From positions 145,168 to 209,167 of the forward strand of contig CANQTF010000004.1 of the NCBI GenBank assembly GCA_947626745.1: a DNA stretch of 64,000 nt. Direction: 5' to 3'. Positions within the stretch are counted from its first letter, which is position 1. Every line of letters starts with the position of its first letter. A model generated the notes under the pieces. It did no database searches, was not told where the DNA came from, and saw only the letters and a list, made by a program, of their open reading frames with translations. Shown here piece after piece: positions 45,994 to 54,852 of this stretch. The stretch comes from an uncultured Lachnospiraceae bacterium. Lineage in GTDB: Bacteria; Bacillota; Clostridia; Lachnospirales; Lachnospiraceae. A program made the translations under genes and the position numbers.

Positions 45994-46427
45994 TTTCCAT
46001 ACCTCCGGATTCTGGAGTCTATTATATCATAATCTCAGATGCTGTAATCCATGGCGACTCCAAGGAGAATTGCGAAGCAATTCTCGGGACACAGATTGCT
46101 GAATCTGCGTCTATTATATCATATTCTCTGTTCATGCGCCTTATAATGTCCTCCTCCCCGCCGTGCCGTCCGCGCCGATCATAGAAGGTCATATCACTAC
46201 GTCCGACTATCTTTCGTAAAACCGCTGATATGCATCACGGCTCCCATTCGATCTGTAAAGATTTAATCTCGCACGATTTATTGGAGTATATGCCACGCTT
46301 GTATGAATGTCAAGCGGTGGAGGATTAGGCCGGCGCATTGATCGAAACACAGAAAAGCGTCCGTTGGTCTTCTCCCAACAAACGCTCTCCTGCCTGAAAT
46401 GCCTATTTCATTTTACTGTTGTCTGCT
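45994..46427. other. Non-coding region with short repeats
   Basis: No gene seen. It contains a 20-bp imperfect direct repeat (GTCTATTATATCATAATCTC at 46018 and its near copy at 46112), between them a hairpin GAGAATTGC-GAA-GCAATTCTC (46064-46084), and at 46353-46386 a terminator (AGCGT...GTTGG/CCAAC...ACGCT then TTTT on the minus strand) for the 46428 gene. The TATAAT inside each repeat is on the minus strand and could serve the radical SAM gene. Confidence 0.6.
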
Positions 46428-47123
46428 TTATATACTGAAATCAAACCTGCCGCCGCTCTCCGTCCTGCCCTCTGCCCGTATTGCATTCCAGTCCGCCGCC
46501 ACGATCTTCTTCATCAGTTTACCGGCGCTGTCTGTAGGCCCTACAGGCATTTCTGCCTCGGCGGCAGCCTCCACGGCCTCCATGCTTGCCTCCGGCAAAC
46601 TGTCATAGGTTTCTTCCGCAGATTCCGTGACCTCTTCCATCGTCCGGCTCAGATCCTCTGTCAGCTCCGCCATTTCTTCCTGCATTTCTTCCATGCTCTC
46701 TGTCAGCTCGCCCTTGTTTTCGTCTGTTCCGAGCGCTTCTTCCGCCATATCCTCCAGTCTTTCTTCGGCAGTCTTAGGCTCAAATTTTTCAGCTTCCTCG
46801 GCGATCTTCTCGCCAAGCTCTTTCGCCTCGTCCATTGTGTGCCACATCTGCTCCATATTATACTGTGTTTTTACGGCGGCAATCTCGCTTTCATACGCAT
46901 GAAACCGATCCAGCTTGGCGGCAATCGCCTCCGGCGTGTCGCATTCCATATTTTTCAGGTTTTCCTTCTGCTTCTCCCAAAATGCGATCTGATCTTGCGC
47001 CTTCTGCTGGCGCTCCACCCTATCCTGCACACTTTTTAAGCCCGTTCTCCGCAGCATGGGAAGATCTCCCGCGAATATGGACTTTCCCGTGTCCGGTGAA
47101 GTCCGAAACATCGTCACGTTCAC
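46428..47123 (-). CDS. Acidic coiled-coil protein (231 aa), partner of the FliD-like protein
   Basis: Starts inside the end of the preceding gene (4-bp overlap). A long predicted coiled coil runs from about residue 25 to 165, very rich in Glu, Met and Ala (MEEMQEEMAELTEDL). No signal peptide or known domain. The overlap implies it is translated with the FliD-like protein and may bind it. A terminator follows the pair. Confidence 0.65.
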   Translation of the reverse strand: MNVTMFRTSPDTGKSIFAGDLPMLRRTGLKSVQDRVERQQKAQDQIAFWEKQKENLKNMECDTPEAIAAKLDRFHAYESEIAAVKTQYNMEQMWHTMDEAKELGEKIAEEAEKFEPKTAEERLEDMAEEALGTDENKGELTESMEEMQEEMAELTEDLSRTMEEVTESAEETYDSLPEASMEAVEAAAEAEMPVGPTDSAGKLMKKIVAADWNAIRAEGRTESGGRFDFSI

Positions 47124-48034
47124 GATACCGTCTCCTCGTCTTTGTTTGTATCGGTTATCGGTTTAAAGGCATCTTTCCTTTTCTCCAGTTCTTTTTCCCA
47201 CCAAGATTTGTCCTTGTCCTTATCGCCTACTTTTTCGTCGATCGTACTCTCAAACATCCGGGAGAATGTATCGGAATAAGCCCCGTTCTTGTTGTAGGTC
47301 TTATCCACTCCCTTCGTCCTCGCCGCGGCGTTGGAGATCGCATATGCTTTCTGGGAGATCTGGCTTCCAAAAGAAACGTAACCCGTGAACAGGGATCTTA
47401 AGGTGGGGATATTGTCAAGCTCAATGCTGCTTTTCCCAAGCGTTGTTTTCTTCTTCAGGGCTTCCTCATCAAACTCCAGCTTATTGTCCGCGCCGACCGT
47501 AATGCCTACTTTAGATAGCAGATTGCCGGTTTTCTCCGTTATGCCGGTCATCCATGCCGCATTGCGCAGCACATTCTTCGTCTCCGACTTTCCCGCCTGT
47601 TCCACCACGAAATTGTAATCGTCCACAAAGGTCTTGACCGCCTTTGTAATGGCATCCCAGTCATAATCCTCGACTTCGATCTCTTCTCCGGTTTCTTCAT
47701 CTTTTCTTGTGAACTTCTTTTTCTCATAAAGCGAGGCGTCACCCAGCGCATCCGCAGACTTTTTCAGGGCGTCTGCACCGGAACGCATCAGCGTCAGCGT
47801 CTTGGCGGAATCGCCGTACTGTGACAGCTTATCTGCATCCTGCTTCGCATAATAAGACTTCATCAGCTTCCCATAGCTTCCGTTTTTGATCATGGCATAG
47901 TCCGACACATTGACCCCGCCTATACCGCTCTCCATATAAGGAGCGCCGCCGCCAAACAGTGCGGAATAGTCAAAATTCGTATTGTATTTACTTGCATAGT
48001 CACTGTAATCGTTGAAGTCATTGATCCTTGCCAT
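47120..48034 (-). CDS. FliD-like (flagellar cap family) protein, 304 aa
   Basis: ATG 48032-48034 with AGGAGG. Residues about 115-235 (AVKTFVDDYNFVVEQAG, LLSKVGITVGADNKLEFDEE) match the pattern of the FliD C-terminal region, in which a serial VxxFVxxYN and LGITxxxDGxLxxDExxL occur. The FliD N-terminal part and other flagellar genes are absent. In Lachnospiraceae such short relatives have no known role; a surface or secretion function is conceivable. Confidence 0.65.
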   Translation of the reverse strand: MARINDFNDYSDYASKYNTNFDYSALFGGGAPYMESGIGGVNVSDYAMIKNGSYGKLMKSYYAKQDADKLSQYGDSAKTLTLMRSGADALKKSADALGDASLYEKKKFTRKDEETGEEIEVEDYDWDAITKAVKTFVDDYNFVVEQAGKSETKNVLRNAAWMTGITEKTGNLLSKVGITVGADNKLEFDEEALKKKTTLGKSSIELDNIPTLRSLFTGYVSFGSQISQKAYAISNAAARTKGVDKTYNKNGAYSDTFSRMFESTIDEKVGDKDKDKSWWEKELEKRKDAFKPITDTNKDEETVS

Positions 48035-48277
48035 AAGCTCTTCCTCCTTGAATCTGATCGATCTGAACTCCGTTTCTGTTTTTCCGTTACTGCCATTTGC
48101 CGGAATGCTTTCTGTAAAGATTATCGTAAGAAAATTTGCCGGAATCAATAGACTTGTTGTGAACAGCCCTTCTTTTGTCGTAAAGAAAGAGACCTGCCAG
48201 TTCTTCTGTCAGATCTCCCTTTTCCATGGCAATAAATGTCGAATGCATTTTACAACATTTTTCAACAAAAAGATGTT

Positions 48278-48372
48278 TTATAACAATTTTCGGCAAATTT
48301 ATAACAATAATATTTAATTTATAACGATTTATTTAGATTTTATACGGATTTTCCATTGACAAATCGTTATAA
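48278..48372. promoter_or_regulatory. Iteron-like operator of the AlbA-domain gene
   Basis: TTATAACRAT occurs at 48278-48287, 48299-48308 and 48319-48328 (spacing 21 and 20 bp, two helical turns) and inverted as ATCGTTATAA at 48363-48372, in the promoter spacer. The last two form an inverted repeat across the -35 box. Autoregulation by the DNA-binding product is likely. Confidence 0.75.
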
Positions 48373-48384
48373 AATTCGTATAAT
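48356..48384 (+). promoter_or_regulatory. Promoter of the AlbA-domain gene
   Basis: Perfect TTGACA (48356-48361), 17-bp spacer and TATAAT (48379-48384), about 20 bp before the start codon. Confidence 0.85.
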
Positions 48385-48405
48385 TGGTTTAGCGAGGTGA
48401 GAAAA

Positions 48406-49842
48406 ATGCTTGAAGCTGAATTAGTTGAATTGGTAAACAAAATCCTGCAGACCAAAAGCGAAAGCAATTATCTTGAAGTGAAAGCGGCTCGTGAAGGCTG
48501 TCCGAAACTGCTGGAAACTCTTTCTTCGTTTTCTAACCAGAATGGCGGCGGAATCATTGTCTTCGGAATTGACGAGAAAAGCGGCTTTGAAGTCTGCGGC
48601 GTATATGATTCTGCCGATTTGCAGAAAAAGCTGATGGAGCAAGCCGTGCAAATGGAACCTGCGTTGCGGCCGTTATGTACCGTTGTCAATATAGACGGGA
48701 AAACTATCGTAAGTGCGGAAGTACAGGAGATCGATAATGATCAAAAGCCCTGCTTTTATAAAGGTGTCGGGCGATTGAAGGGCTCTTATGTGCGTGTGGG
48801 TGACGGAGACAGGCACATGACCGAGTATGAAGTTTACAGCTATGAGGCATTCAGGAAAAAGATACAGGACGAGTTGAGAGTTGCAGAGCGTGCCATGCTT
48901 TCTGATATTGAAACAGATGCGCATACTGAGTACATCCTTTCCATGCGAACAAAAAAACCGAATCTTGCCGGTCTTACAAATGATAAGATCAATGCCTTAC
49001 AGGGCTTTACAGTGGATAATAGGCCAACCCTTGCAGGAGTACTGCTATTTTCTTTGTACCCGCAGGGCTTTTTCCCACAGCTGTGCATTACCGCTGTATC
49101 GATCCATGGCACAGAAATGAGCATAGATCATGCAGCGGACGAACGCTTTATTGACAATGCACGTATTGAGGGAAATATTGCACTTATGTTAGATGATGCG
49201 TTGAAATTTGTAAGAAAAAATATGAAGACCTCAACGTTTATTGACCCGCAGACAGGAAAACGCGCCGATAAGACAGAGTATCCTATCATCGCTGTCAGAG
49301 AGTTGATACTGAACGCTCTTGTTCACCGCGATTACAGCAATCACACGGATTTTACCCCTATAACGATAAAAATGTTTTCCAATCGCGTTGAAATAGAAAA
49401 TCCGGGCGGACTTTACGGGAGAATGACTCTTGATCGACTGGGAAAAACCGCGGCCGATACCCGCAACCCGTTCCTCGCAAACGCGTTGGAGGTCCTTGAC
49501 ATTACCGAAAACAGATATAGCGGTATACCGACTGTTTACAGCACCATGAAAAATGCCGGGCTGCCTGAACCGAAATTTGAAAACGAACGGGGAGTATTCA
49601 AAGTGACTCTTTATAACGGAACCGATATCGTGCAGCCCGCCACAGCCAATGAAGCGGATCTACTGGTCTTCTGCAAAATACCGAGAACCCGCGCGGAGCT
49701 TGCAGAACACTTTCAAGGCAGATTGTCCATAAATTATCTTATGACAAATATTGTTCATCCGCTTGTCGAAAGCGGAAAGATAGGGCTCACCATTCCCGAC
49801 AAACCCAAGAGCAAAAACCAGCATTATTACAGCTTATTGTAA
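48406..49842 (+). CDS. AlbA_2/Schlafen-type putative transcriptional regulator
   Basis: 478 residues from ATG 48406 (GAGGTG six bases upstream; a GTG at 48397 overlaps that site). N-terminal AlbA_2 domain (YLEVKAAREGCPKLLETLSS, SNQNGGGIIVFGIDE), then a HATPase-like C-terminal part (AVRELILNALVHRDYSNHTD, IENPGGLYGRMTLD) and a final winged-helix region. This DNA-binding family is widespread in Firmicutes. It converges with the patatin gene (9-bp overlap of the ends). Confidence 0.85.
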   Translation: MLEAELVELVNKILQTKSESNYLEVKAAREGCPKLLETLSSFSNQNGGGIIVFGIDEKSGFEVCGVYDSADLQKKLMEQAVQMEPALRPLCTVVNIDGKTIVSAEVQEIDNDQKPCFYKGVGRLKGSYVRVGDGDRHMTEYEVYSYEAFRKKIQDELRVAERAMLSDIETDAHTEYILSMRTKKPNLAGLTNDKINALQGFTVDNRPTLAGVLLFSLYPQGFFPQLCITAVSIHGTEMSIDHAADERFIDNARIEGNIALMLDDALKFVRKNMKTSTFIDPQTGKRADKTEYPIIAVRELILNALVHRDYSNHTDFTPITIKMFSNRVEIENPGGLYGRMTLDRLGKTAADTRNPFLANALEVLDITENRYSGIPTVYSTMKNAGLPEPKFENERGVFKVTLYNGTDIVQPATANEADLLVFCKIPRTRAELAEHFQGRLSINYLMTNIVHPLVESGKIGLTIPDKPKSKNQHYYSLL

Positions 49843-50685
49843 TGGTCGATCCATGAAGGATTTGACTTTTTCTCCATCGGTATAGCCTTTGTCATAAAGC
49901 CGTTTCATATCTGCCGGGTCACGGGACAGCGTACTGACACCGCAGGTGTCATCCGGCGCGACGATCAGCGCTTTCCCCTGTCTCGCATATTCCTGTGCCA
50001 GCGCAACACCCTCGTTGTATCGGCTCGCTCTCTGCCGCAGCTTTTTGGCCGCATTGGGATATTTTTTACGGATTCCGGCAGCCAGTTTCTCATCCTGCTC
50101 CGAGGTTCGCAGGATGTTCTCCGGCTTCGTCAACAATACGACGACACGATCGCAGCCCAAGGCAAACGCTTTTTCCACCGGTACGGGATCGCCCAGCGCT
50201 CCGTCGTAATAAGGCGTTCCCTGAATGAAGTAGGGCTTGCAGACAAAAGGGATCGACGAGGACGCTTTGAATACGCTGTAATCATCCTGCCGAATATCCC
50301 CTTTATCAAAATATTTTGCTTCTCCGGTCACGGCGTTTGCCGCCACAACAATAAATTCCATCGGATCGTCTCTCAGGTTAGCGTAATCAAGAGGATTTTC
50401 ACCGTCGTGATTGCTGAGTACGCCATAGACATATTCCATATCAATAAAAGAGCCTTTTCGTATGAAATTCCCCACACTGGCATACTGCTTTCTGAGACCG
50501 TATTCCGTATAAAAGGTAAAGTTGCGTCCCCTTTGGCCGGCGATAAAGGAGGCAAGATTCGCGCTCCCCGCCGATATGCCGATTCCAAGGTCAAATTGAA
50601 TATTCTGATCCAGACAGTAGTCCAGCACTCCACAGGCGTAAATCCCTCGGAATCCGCCTCCTACATCTATAATACCGGTTTTCAT
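49834..50685 (-). CDS. Patatin-like phospholipase
   Basis: 283 residues from ATG 50683-50685 with AGGTGG. Glycine-rich oxyanion loop DVGGGFRGIYACGVLD, nucleophile elbow GISAGSAN (Ser38) and catalytic Asp in YYDGALGDPVPV. The C-terminal region matches the DUF6363-like tail of bacterial patatins. It should hydrolyse lipid acyl esters in the cytoplasm. Its 3' end overlaps the AlbA-domain gene. Confidence 0.9.
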   Translation of the reverse strand: MKTGIIDVGGGFRGIYACGVLDYCLDQNIQFDLGIGISAGSANLASFIAGQRGRNFTFYTEYGLRKQYASVGNFIRKGSFIDMEYVYGVLSNHDGENPLDYANLRDDPMEFIVVAANAVTGEAKYFDKGDIRQDDYSVFKASSSIPFVCKPYFIQGTPYYDGALGDPVPVEKAFALGCDRVVVLLTKPENILRTSEQDEKLAAGIRKKYPNAAKKLRQRASRYNEGVALAQEYARQGKALIVAPDDTCGVSTLSRDPADMKRLYDKGYTDGEKVKSFMDRPLQ

Positions 50686-50754
50686 AGCACACCACCTATA
50701 CACACATTCTGTTTTACAGAAACAACACATAAGAAAACCATGTGTCATTTCCTC

Positions 50755-51435
50755 TCACTTGATCAAGCTTGCCAGCTTCTCTATGTCCGTTTTCGGCAGA
50801 ACGGTCTTCAGATGAGCAATGATACACTCCCTCGACTCTTCCGGTTTCCTGTGATACGCCGAGGTCGTAAAATCGTACCCCAACTCTGCTTCCGGCGTAG
50901 CATATTTCGCCACGCCCCAGCCGTACGGCTGCCCATATTTATCTTTCATATAGACGAAATCCGCAATGCAGATATAGGTCTGCATCTGAAGCCGGGTAAT
51001 GACCGTATCAAAGCCCTTGTTTCCGCCCTTGCGGTAATTACAGATGTCCTTTAGCTCCTTTGACAAAAGAGCGCCATGTTCTGAAACGGTGTCAAAAACG
51101 CCCTTATCTTTGCGTGAAGCAAGACCGTCATCATACCGGGAATCAAAATCATACCCGTCCCTTCGGAAATTTGCGAAATCGGGAAACCACGCACGGCTTA
51201 CAAAACCCGCTTTTCCTCCATAAAACTTCCCGTACACGCATCTGCCGCTTCGGACAACAGGGCCTTTCCACTCCCATGGGCCGTCAACGCCTTCCGCAAA
51301 CCACAATTCTCTCGGACAGCATTCTTCCAAAGAAAATCCATGAATGCGGTTTGCGAAAAAGGGAAGAAACCCGACGTCCTCTACAAGCTGTATCACATCG
51401 TCGGCAGATCGGATCTGAAACAAAAGCCCGCTCAT
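50755..51435 (-). CDS. AlkZ-related winged-helix protein (copy A)
   Basis: 226 residues. The sequence (MSGLLFQIRSADDVIQLVED, ECCPRELWF, WEWKGPVVRSG) fits the group annotated as AlkZ-related, distant from the DNA glycosylase family HTH_42; enzymatic activity is unproven. Carried on the 798-bp direct repeat; copy B at 54151 is almost identical (about six base differences). This copy ends with a normal TGA. Confidence 0.65.
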   Translation of the reverse strand: MSGLLFQIRSADDVIQLVEDVGFLPFFANRIHGFSLEECCPRELWFAEGVDGPWEWKGPVVRSGRCVYGKFYGGKAGFVSRAWFPDFANFRRDGYDFDSRYDDGLASRKDKGVFDTVSEHGALLSKELKDICNYRKGGNKGFDTVITRLQMQTYICIADFVYMKDKYGQPYGWGVAKYATPEAELGYDFTTSAYHRKPEESRECIIAHLKTVLPKTDIEKLASLIK

Positions 51436-51553
51436 TTTATCACCTCATCCCTGTCTCTGATATTCCCTCAAATACTTCTCCATCCGGTTGTTTTTGATGC
51501 CCTATTGTAACATAAAAAACGGCAAGAAACAATGCACACAGGCACCAGATGAC
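50756..51553. repeat. 798-bp direct repeat, copy A
   Basis: Matches 54173-54970 at a constant offset of 3417 bp with about six mismatches seen by eye (for example TTTCGG versus TTCAGG, ACACTCC versus ACGCTCC). It covers the AlkZ-related gene and the last 114 bp of the MATE gene. Similarity stops abruptly on both sides. Confidence 0.92.
51440..51553 (-). pseudogene. 3' fragment of a MATE gene
   Basis: The 114 bp correspond to the final 37 codons of the MATE gene at 54857 (ending QPDGEVFEGISETGMR). The rest of the gene is missing; sequence beyond 51553 is unrelated and AT-rich. The fragment shows that copy A was copied from a segment like copy B. Confidence 0.85.
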
Positions 51554-51730
51554 GGGCCTTTCAGACTGATTTTATTTTAGTTTTTCCTACTAGTTTATTA
51601 CTTTTTTATAGAATTATTTCAACCGTTTTTGGTAATAAACTAAACAGGATAACTCTTTTTTCAATTATAAATTCGCGCCTTTTTTGAGAGGTTTCAGGGT
51701 TCAGGAGATGTTTCTGTTCGATTTTAGGCG

Positions 51731-52066
51731 GTGTTTTTCGGAAATGTGCCGCTTTCGGGGTTCGCAACCCCTAGGGGATTATATCTTAATGGCATTGCCA
51801 TGAATAACGGTTATTATATAGACGGGGCCGGAACAGCGTGGACGCTGATGGAAGATGTGCCGAAGCTGTACGGCATGCAGGTGACGAGTTTAAGCGCCGC
51901 CGAAGAAAACCTGACAGCGGTACTAGATAACAGCGATGTTTTTATCTGTTCTGTTGGGCCGGGCGATTTCATGACAGCCGGCCATTATATCGTAATCTAT
52001 GGCTATGCCAACGAAGGATTCCCGGTGAACTATCCGAACTGTATGTCCAGAAGCGGCAGGAAATAG
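51731..52066 (+). pseudogene. C39-family peptidase fragment
   Basis: Codons 24-105 (NGIAMNNGYYIDGAGTAW ... SVGPGDFMTAGHYIVIYGY) match the C-terminal half of peptidase_C39_2 proteins, including the catalytic His in GHYIVI. The cysteine half is missing, the usual following NDPN reads NYPN, and the frame stops shortly after CMSRS. No ribosome binding site precedes it. A remnant, not a functional protease. Confidence 0.7.
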
Positions 52067-52173
52067 ACATTCGCTAGGCTGAAACCCCATTTGAAGAATA
52101 TATGGTCATATACGAAGGATGTAAGCTCTCTCGTATCGGAAAATAGTTTACAACAAATCATGTGGGAAGTCTA

Positions 52174-52202
52174 TTGAAAAAATATATATCGTTCTTTATA
52201 CT
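52174..52202 (+). promoter_or_regulatory. Promoter of the glycosyltransferase at 52315
   Basis: TTGAAA (52174-52179), 17-bp spacer, TATACT (52197-52202). A small hairpin (CCGTT/AACGG around 52225-52245) lies in the leader. Confidence 0.7.
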
Positions 52203-52314
52203 ATAGACAGAGTAAAAAGTCCGACCGTTATGTAAAAACAACGGCCGGAAAATGTTATTTTGCACAGCGTATCGACAAAAATCTTTGTAAAAAAAGTGAA
52301 GGAGAGAAAGAGAC

Positions 52315-53535
52315 ATGGCTAAGATTGCAGCCTGCGTACCTACGTTAAACCATGCAAAGGTCGTTGAGGATGTCTTGCAAAAATGCATTGAGTATTATGA
52401 CCGCAGGGGGATAGATATTTACTATTATGATTCCAGCGAAGGCAGTGAGACGAAAGAGATCATAGATAAATATGTAGGAAAAGGATATCATAATCTGTAT
52501 TATATACGGGTTTCGCCGGGCACCGAGATCGAAGATAAGATCAACATCATTCTTTCCGGGCAGGGCCTACAGGGATATTATGATTATATATGGCCAATCA
52601 AAGACAGATCCTTCGTCGAAAGTGAAAGTCTGGATGGTATACTGACAGCAATGGAAGAGCAGACATATGATATTGTTTTTCTGGGGACATGCGGACAAAA
52701 TCAGAACGTTGTGTATGATAAACCGCAGGAATTTTATCGTGACTGGGGCTGGTTGGCGACCTCGATAGATACCACTATATACCGTTATGATACTATGATA
52801 GCCAGCTTTGATGCAGCAAAATTTAAGCAGGAGATAAAAGATACATACAGGGAGAACTGGAGTCTTTATGCCTTTCTGTTCCGGAAGCTGGCGGAGGCTG
52901 ACAGAAGTATCATCGTTCTACGCAACGAGAGGATGCCGATTCATGCTTCTGCTCTGGGAGAGTCTATGTGGATCAGTAGTACCTTTAAGGTGTGGAAGGA
53001 TCGTTGGATAGCGGCTAATGACGATCTGCCGGAAATATATGCTCCTTACAGAGATCACATCATCAAGTATGCGGCGTCGCTTCCGTGGATCATAGGAGAT
53101 ACCCAGAGGTTAATGAAGCTGCATGAAATGGGAGTGCTGACAGAGGAAGCCCTGCCGCAGATACTTACAGATTGGGAGAGGGTATCCGATATTCCACAGA
53201 ATACCGTGATAAAGATTGCCCGCGGAACGTATGACTGTTATCATGATGTATCCGGCATCAGGAATTCGGAAGACAAAGCGGTGGAATTGATTGCCCGGCT
53301 GGCAGAGATGATGCGGGAAGAAAAGATTGAAAAACAACAAGTACCGATCGAAGATATTATCAGTATGACGCTGCTTAAGCTGGAAGAGAGCAGACGGCTT
53401 TCAAAAAAGCAGCTGTTTCTGCTACAGGGGTCTGTTCTAGATGTGATGCAGTACCTAAAAGGGGACGACACAAGCGTAAAGCAGATGAGCGCTGCCTTGC
53501 AGATTTTGATCAATTTTTTGCTGCTGCTACAATAG
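52315..53535 (+). CDS. Family 2-like glycosyltransferase (406 aa)
   Basis: ATG with AAGGAGAGAAAGAG. The N terminus (MAKIAACVPTLNHAKVVEDV, then IYYYDSSEGSETKEIIDKY) is the GT-A nucleotide-sugar fold; a DxD-like site may be KDRSF (residue about 95), but a canonical DxD is not visible. The C-terminal 170 residues are helical. Resembles accessory capsule or surface-polysaccharide enzymes. Codon use is more AT-rich than the chromosomal core. Lies between the two direct-repeat copies. Confidence 0.75.
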   Translation: MAKIAACVPTLNHAKVVEDVLQKCIEYYDRRGIDIYYYDSSEGSETKEIIDKYVGKGYHNLYYIRVSPGTEIEDKINIILSGQGLQGYYDYIWPIKDRSFVESESLDGILTAMEEQTYDIVFLGTCGQNQNVVYDKPQEFYRDWGWLATSIDTTIYRYDTMIASFDAAKFKQEIKDTYRENWSLYAFLFRKLAEADRSIIVLRNERMPIHASALGESMWISSTFKVWKDRWIAANDDLPEIYAPYRDHIIKYAASLPWIIGDTQRLMKLHEMGVLTEEALPQILTDWERVSDIPQNTVIKIARGTYDCYHDVSGIRNSEDKAVELIARLAEMMREEKIEKQQVPIEDIISMTLLKLEESRRLSKKQLFLLQGSVLDVMQYLKGDDTSVKQMSAALQILINFLLLLQ

Positions 53536-53941
53536 GCAAATGCCATTAAGTCAGACCACGTTCACCATAAAAGAAGTGCTTTTTACAATCAAATATTAAC
53601 GAGGTATTTTTTTTACAACCCTCTTGAACGCTGTAAAAAGCGTGTTTATATGAAAATTTCTCGAATATGATAAATTAATGTTTCCTTTGTTTATGAATGT
53701 AGTCTAACTTACTTAATAGTATTGGAAATTAAAACGGTACATGAAGCAATCATGTATCGTTTTTTCGCTATTTGAATCAAGTTTGGCACAGACATTTTAG
53801 GAAATATGATACAAAAATGATATTTTATTTTTTTGACAACTATATTAAACTAAAAACGCGACACAATTCCATAACATGATTTTATATGAAGTATGTATAA
53901 AATTCCCCAATTACGAAGAATTTCATCTTGGTAAAATGGCA
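53536..53941. other. AT-rich non-coding region
   Basis: Contains a 10-bp perfect inverted repeat GCTTTTTACA / TGTAAAAAGC (53578-53587, 53632-53641) and a terminator at 53741-53766 (AACGGTACATGA-AGCAA-TCATGTATCGTT then T-rich) that would end the glycosyltransferase transcript. No gene was seen. Confidence 0.65.
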
Positions 53942-54154
53942 TTGCGTCATCAAGCGAGATCTCGCCCTCAATATTCCGGATGGCTGTCTCCTTTAATAGT
54001 CGGATATTTCCAGCCCATCCGCCACCTGAAGTCCAATAGCCGTATGCCATGCATAACTCCGCTCCCGCTTCGAAGGATCAGTTTCGCGGCTATACTCTTC
54101 AAAGAGATCGCTATTGTAAACCATTTCATCGGTATCATGCTTACGATTCTTCAT
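53942..54154 (-). pseudogene. VbhA-like antitoxin/Fic N-terminal remnant
   Basis: From the ATG at 54154 the frame reads MKNRKHDTDEMVYNSDLFEE ... KRERSYAWHTAIGLQVADGL then stops at ISDY; a one-base deletion near 53995 moves the continuation ETAIRNIEGEISLDDA into the next frame, which diverges at about 53942. This is the pattern of VbhA-type antitoxins or Fic proteins with that N-terminal domain. No Fic HPFx motif follows. Confidence 0.65.
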
Positions 54155-54852
54155 ATATTCTTCTTCCCCCCCCACTTAATCAAGCTTGCCAGCTTCTCTA
54201 TGTCCGTTTCAGGCAGAACGGTCTTCAGATGAGCAATGATACGCTCCCTCGACTCTTCCGGTTTCCTGTGATACGCCGAGGTCGTAAAATCGTACCCCAG
54301 CTCTGCTTCCGGCATAGCATATTTCGCCACGCCCCAGCCGTACGGCTGCCCATATTTATCTTTCATATAGACGAAATCCGCAATGCAGATATAGGTCTGC
54401 ATCTGAAGCCGGGTAATGACCGTATCAAAGCCCTTGTTTCCGCCCTTGCGGTAATTACAGATGTCCTTTAGCTCCTTTGACAAAAGAGCGCCATGTTCTG
54501 AAACGGTGTCAAAAACGCCCTTATCTTTGCGTGAAGCAAGACCGTCATCATACCGGGAATCAAAATCATACCCGTCCCTTCGGAAATTTGCGAAATCGGG
54601 AAACCACGCACGGCTTACAAAACCCGCTTTTCCTCCATAAAACTTCCCGTACACGCATCTGCCGCTTCGGACAACAGGGCCTTTCCACTCCCATGGGCCG
54701 TCAACGCCTTCCGCAAACCACAATTCTCTCGGACAGCATTCTTCCAAAGAAAATCCATGAATGCGGTTTGCGAAAAAGGGAAGAAACCCGACGTCCTCTA
54801 CAAGCTGTATCACATCGTCGGCAGATCGGATCTGAAACAAAAGCCCGCTCAT
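54151..54852 (-). CDS. AlkZ-related winged-helix protein (copy B, stop lost)
   Basis: 233 residues, nearly identical to copy A (50755). Here the native stop TGA has become TGG, adding WGGKKNI by reading through the eight-G tract at 54166-54173. Starts 5 bp after the MATE stop, so the two are co-transcribed, which is probably the ancestral arrangement. Confidence 0.65.
   Translation of the reverse strand: MSGLLFQIRSADDVIQLVEDVGFLPFFANRIHGFSLEECCPRELWFAEGVDGPWEWKGPVVRSGRCVYGKFYGGKAGFVSRAWFPDFANFRRDGYDFDSRYDDGLASRKDKGVFDTVSEHGALLSKELKDICNYRKGGNKGFDTVITRLQMQTYICIADFVYMKDKYGQPYGWGVAKYAMPEAELGYDFTTSAYHRKPEESRERIIAHLKTVLPETDIEKLASLIKWGGKKNI

Larger units (their letters stand above)
48035..48405. 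other. Divergent intergenic region with operator array
   Basis: No gene seen. The left half contains the ribosome binding site and upstream AT-rich DNA of the FliD-like gene; the right half contains the TTATAACRAT array and promoter described separately. Confidence 0.7.
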
